A stretch of DNA of 64,000 nt from Microbacterium resistens NBRC 103078. Its GTDB lineage: Bacteria > Actinomycetota > Actinomycetes > Actinomycetales > Microbacteriaceae. Both the position numbers and the translations under genes were made by a program. The stretch is from contig NZ_BCRA01000013.1 in assembly GCF_001552355.1 (NCBI RefSeq), positions 16,196 through 80,195 on the forward strand, read 5' to 3'. Under the pieces are notes generated by a model. The model worked only from the letters and a program-made list of their open reading frames with translations. It was not told the DNA's origin and ran no database searches. This document shows, one piece after another, positions 61,861 to 64,000 of the stretch; position 1 is the stretch's first letter, and every line of letters begins with the position of its first letter.

Positions 61861-64000
61861 TCAGGGGGTCCGGTAGGCGGACTGCAGGTCGTCGCGGATC
61901 CAATAGGCGTCCTCGGTGCGCTGCGCGTCGCCGGTGAAGCCCGAGTCCGGGATCAGGAGGTAGCGATTCGGATCCGCGGAGTCGTTCCAGGTGGTGTCGA
62001 CGGCGTACCAGGCTCCGTCGACCTGCACCTTGTTCCAGGCATGCCGTCCGCCCGAGAGCACGGTTCCGCTGACGTAGACGGTGGGCACCCCCGCGGCGTT
62101 CATGAGAGCGCTGTAGGCGGTGGCGTAACCGCCGCAGACGACCGCGCCGTGTTCGATGACGCCGTCGACCCGCCAGGCGTAGGAGTAGATGATGTCGCGC
62201 TCGTCGTCGCTCGCCTCCAGCGCCGCGCGGTCGTACTCCGTGTTGGCAGCGAGGAAGTCGTTCAGCGCGATGGCCTTGTCCCGCGGAGACATCCCCTCGG
62301 GCGCGACCGCCGCGACCGTCTGCTCGACCCAGCTCTTGGTGAGCTGCTGCAGGCGCTCGCGCTCTGCGCTCTTCATGCTGTACTCCACGTGCACCACGCT
62401 CTTGTCGCCCTTCCAGCGGGTGTCGTACGAGTAGCTGCGCACGTCGAGAGCGTACGGGTTCTGCGTCTCCGCCTCGAAGAACGCATCAGCGACCGTCTGC
62501 GCCCCCGGGGCGTTGGCGTACTCGGTCACGTCGATGTCTGCGGTCCCGTTGATCAAGTGGCCTGCGAGGAAGCGGACGAACTCGTCGGATCCGTAGACCG
62601 GATAGTCGACCGCCGCCGGCTCCGTCTTCGGCTTCACGTCCTCCTTGACCTGCTCCAGCGTCTTCACGATGGGTGCGGCGCCGCCCGTGGCGGGCGCCGC
62701 GGCGGCCGCCCGGGCGTTGTAGTCCACCCGGAACGCCTCGGCGTCGAAGGACGGATCGGGTGTGACCAGTGTCGCCGTCCAGTCGAGCTTGGTGCCCATG
62801 CCCTGGATGTGGACGTCGATCGCGCCGGGCACGTGCTGGGCGGGAACGACTCCGCCTTCGGGGATGACCGCTTGGGTCTCACGGATCTGTCCGTCCAGAC
62901 TCGTGAACGCGAAGCGGGTCGTCAGCGTCGGCAGTTCCTCCGGCCGGAAGATGCTCTGACCCATCGAGAACGTCGCCGTCTCGTACGGCAGCGTCTCCAT
63001 GAGGGAGTTCGCATCCGCGTCGCCGATGCTCGAGCGGTCGGTGCCGTTCGAGGCGATCACGCCCCAGCGGTAGCCGGAGTGGACGAAGGACAGGGTGGAC
63101 AGGTCCCCGAGTCCGAGGATCGAGTCGGCGGACTGCCCGTCGAACAGCTCCAGATAGGAGTTCTGCCTGCTGGCACGGCCCAGCTGCTCCAGCTCGGCGC
63201 TGGACCAGGTGAGCTCGTCGGTCGTGCCGAGCACCTCGTACTGACGGAACCCGGTGCCGTCGTCGCTCGAGGTCTGCTCGTGGCTGCCGACGACGATGTA
63301 CTCCGTCGCCCCGGGCACCGGCGACCAGGAGAGCTGAAGGTCGCCGGTGGCGTCCTCCGAGTCGACCCGCACGCGAGGTGCGGCGATCGGGCTGGGCGCG
63401 GCGGAGAACTTCGTGACCACGGGGGTCTCGAGCGGCTCGCCGTGCTCGTCGACGTGCCGCACGAGGTAGTACTCCGGCTCGAGCCCCCACGTCCCGTGGT
63501 CGGCGTCGTCGGACATCACGTCGACCGACACCGTCTCGTCATCCACGCGTCGAAGCTCACGGCTCTCGCTCGGCCAGATCCGCAGGTCGTCACCCGGCCT
63601 GCTCTGGCCGACGATGAGATCACCGCGCTTGGTGAGCGTCGGGTCGAGGAACACTTCGAACGCCCAGCCGACGTCGGTCGCGTCGGAGCCCCTCGTCATC
63701 GTCTCCGCGTCGAAATCGTACGAGGCGGGGAAGGTGAGCGGCTCGTCGCGATCGAGCCCGGTCAGGGGAGCGGTCACCGCGACGGCGCGGCCCTCGGCCT
63801 TCGTGGCCTGCGTCGGCAGTGCGCTGCTCGGCGCACCGAGGCCACGCACCATCACGACCGCGACCGTCGCCACCAGCGCGACCACGGCGACGGAGGCGAT
63901 CCCGACGATGAGTCCGACCTTCTTCCGCCTTCGACGGGGCGCCGACGGCGCGCCTTCCGTGCGGGCGGGACCCTGCGCGGCGGGCGAAGGCCCGGACCCC
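61861..64000 (-). CDS. Membrane-anchored transglutaminase-like protein, N-terminus beyond window
   Basis: The reading frame is open to the window edge, so at least 712 residues are present and the start is missing. Near the visible N-terminus a polybasic stretch (RRRRKK) and one hydrophobic helix (VGLIVGIASVAVVALVATVA) give a type II membrane anchor with the rest outside. About 400 residues follow that include a fibronectin-III-like segment (LQLSWSPVPGATEYIVVG). The C-terminal transglutaminase-like domain has the Cys-His-Asp triad in GAVVCGGYATAYSALMNAAG, GGRHAWNKV and AVDTTWND. Such proteins act as cell-surface peptidases or cross-linking enzymes; the partner is unknown. Confidence 0.88.
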   Translation of the reverse strand, partial: GSGPSPAAQGPARTEGAPSAPRRRRKKVGLIVGIASVAVVALVATVAVVMVRGLGAPSSALPTQATKAEGRAVAVTAPLTGLDRDEPLTFPASYDFDAETMTRGSDATDVGWAFEVFLDPTLTKRGDLIVGQSRPGDDLRIWPSESRELRRVDDETVSVDVMSDDADHGTWGLEPEYYLVRHVDEHGEPLETPVVTKFSAAPSPIAAPRVRVDSEDATGDLQLSWSPVPGATEYIVVGSHEQTSSDDGTGFRQYEVLGTTDELTWSSAELEQLGRASRQNSYLELFDGQSADSILGLGDLSTLSFVHSGYRWGVIASNGTDRSSIGDADANSLMETLPYETATFSMGQSIFRPEELPTLTTRFAFTSLDGQIRETQAVIPEGGVVPAQHVPGAIDVHIQGMGTKLDWTATLVTPDPSFDAEAFRVDYNARAAAAAPATGGAAPIVKTLEQVKEDVKPKTEPAAVDYPVYGSDEFVRFLAGHLINGTADIDVTEYANAPGAQTVADAFFEAETQNPYALDVRSYSYDTRWKGDKSVVHVEYSMKSAERERLQQLTKSWVEQTVAAVAPEGMSPRDKAIALNDFLAANTEYDRAALEASDDERDIIYSYAWRVDGVIEHGAVVCGGYATAYSALMNAAGVPTVYVSGTVLSGGRHAWNKVQVDGAWYAVDTTWNDSADPNRYLLIPDSGFTGDAQRTEDAYWIRDDLQSAYRTP

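Overview
The window is GC-rich actinobacterial chromosome, most likely from a Microbacterium-like member of the Microbacteriaceae. This is inferred from composition and gene order: a fasR-fabD-fabH-acpP-fabF cluster next to aceE and a DUF3145 gene, glnA2-glnE, polyphosphate glucokinase, an actinobacterial type A RNase P RNA, and many GTG starts with 4-base ATGA/GTGA overlaps. No insertion sequence, integrase, phage gene or CRISPR array was seen.

Layout. 1-5.3 kb: an alpha/beta hydrolase coupled to a GmrSD-like DUF262/DUF1524 protein, a 2OG-Fe(II) oxygenase-like gene behind a DtxR-like box, and DUF3145. 5.3-13.1 kb: type II fatty acid synthesis genes with a PucR-type regulator and pyruvate dehydrogenase E1, all on the minus strand. 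13.1-14.9 kb: a frameshifted isoprenylcysteine-methyltransferase-like gene, tRNA-Val and a RibD/DHFR-like reductase. 15.0-34.0 kb: a large catabolic island. 34.1-48.9 kb: mostly housekeeping and metabolic genes (GNAT, class V aminotransferase, CopB-type ATPase with a CsoR-type operator, YchJ/SEC-C, zinc ribbon protein, aldo/keto reductase, family A polymerase, rnpB, a membrane protein, ppgK, glnA2, glnE). 48.9-59.4 kb: a second catabolic/uptake regulon. 59.5-64 kb: cystathionine gamma-synthase and beta-synthase, then a transglutaminase-like membrane protein cut by the window edge.

The first island encodes a Rieske oxygenase and its flavin/[2Fe-2S] reductase, two different Baeyer-Villiger monooxygenases, a short-chain dehydrogenase, a zinc alcohol dehydrogenase, an esterase, a cyclase-family hydrolase, a CoA ligase, two acyl-CoA dehydrogenase-like proteins, an enoyl-CoA hydratase and several partners of unknown function. 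This set fits hydroxylation, oxidation to a ketone, ring or chain oxygen insertion, hydrolysis, CoA activation and beta-oxidation of an alicyclic or terpenoid-like compound; the substrate cannot be read from sequence. Three promoters in the two divergent intergenic regions share one 17-bp palindrome placed in the same way between a TTGAC-type -35 and a TACAGT -10, so one regulator probably controls the island. A TetR-type regulator carrying an extra N-terminal helix-turn-helix lies at its right end.

The second regulon has a five-gene peptide/nickel-type ABC importer plus a TetR gene on one strand, divergent from alcohol dehydrogenase, Baeyer-Villiger monooxygenase and epoxide-hydrolase-type hydrolase on the other. 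An AT-rich 214-bp region between them holds a near-perfect 19-bp palindrome with a promoter for each direction. It looks like a self-contained uptake and alcohol-ketone-ester-acid oxidation module.
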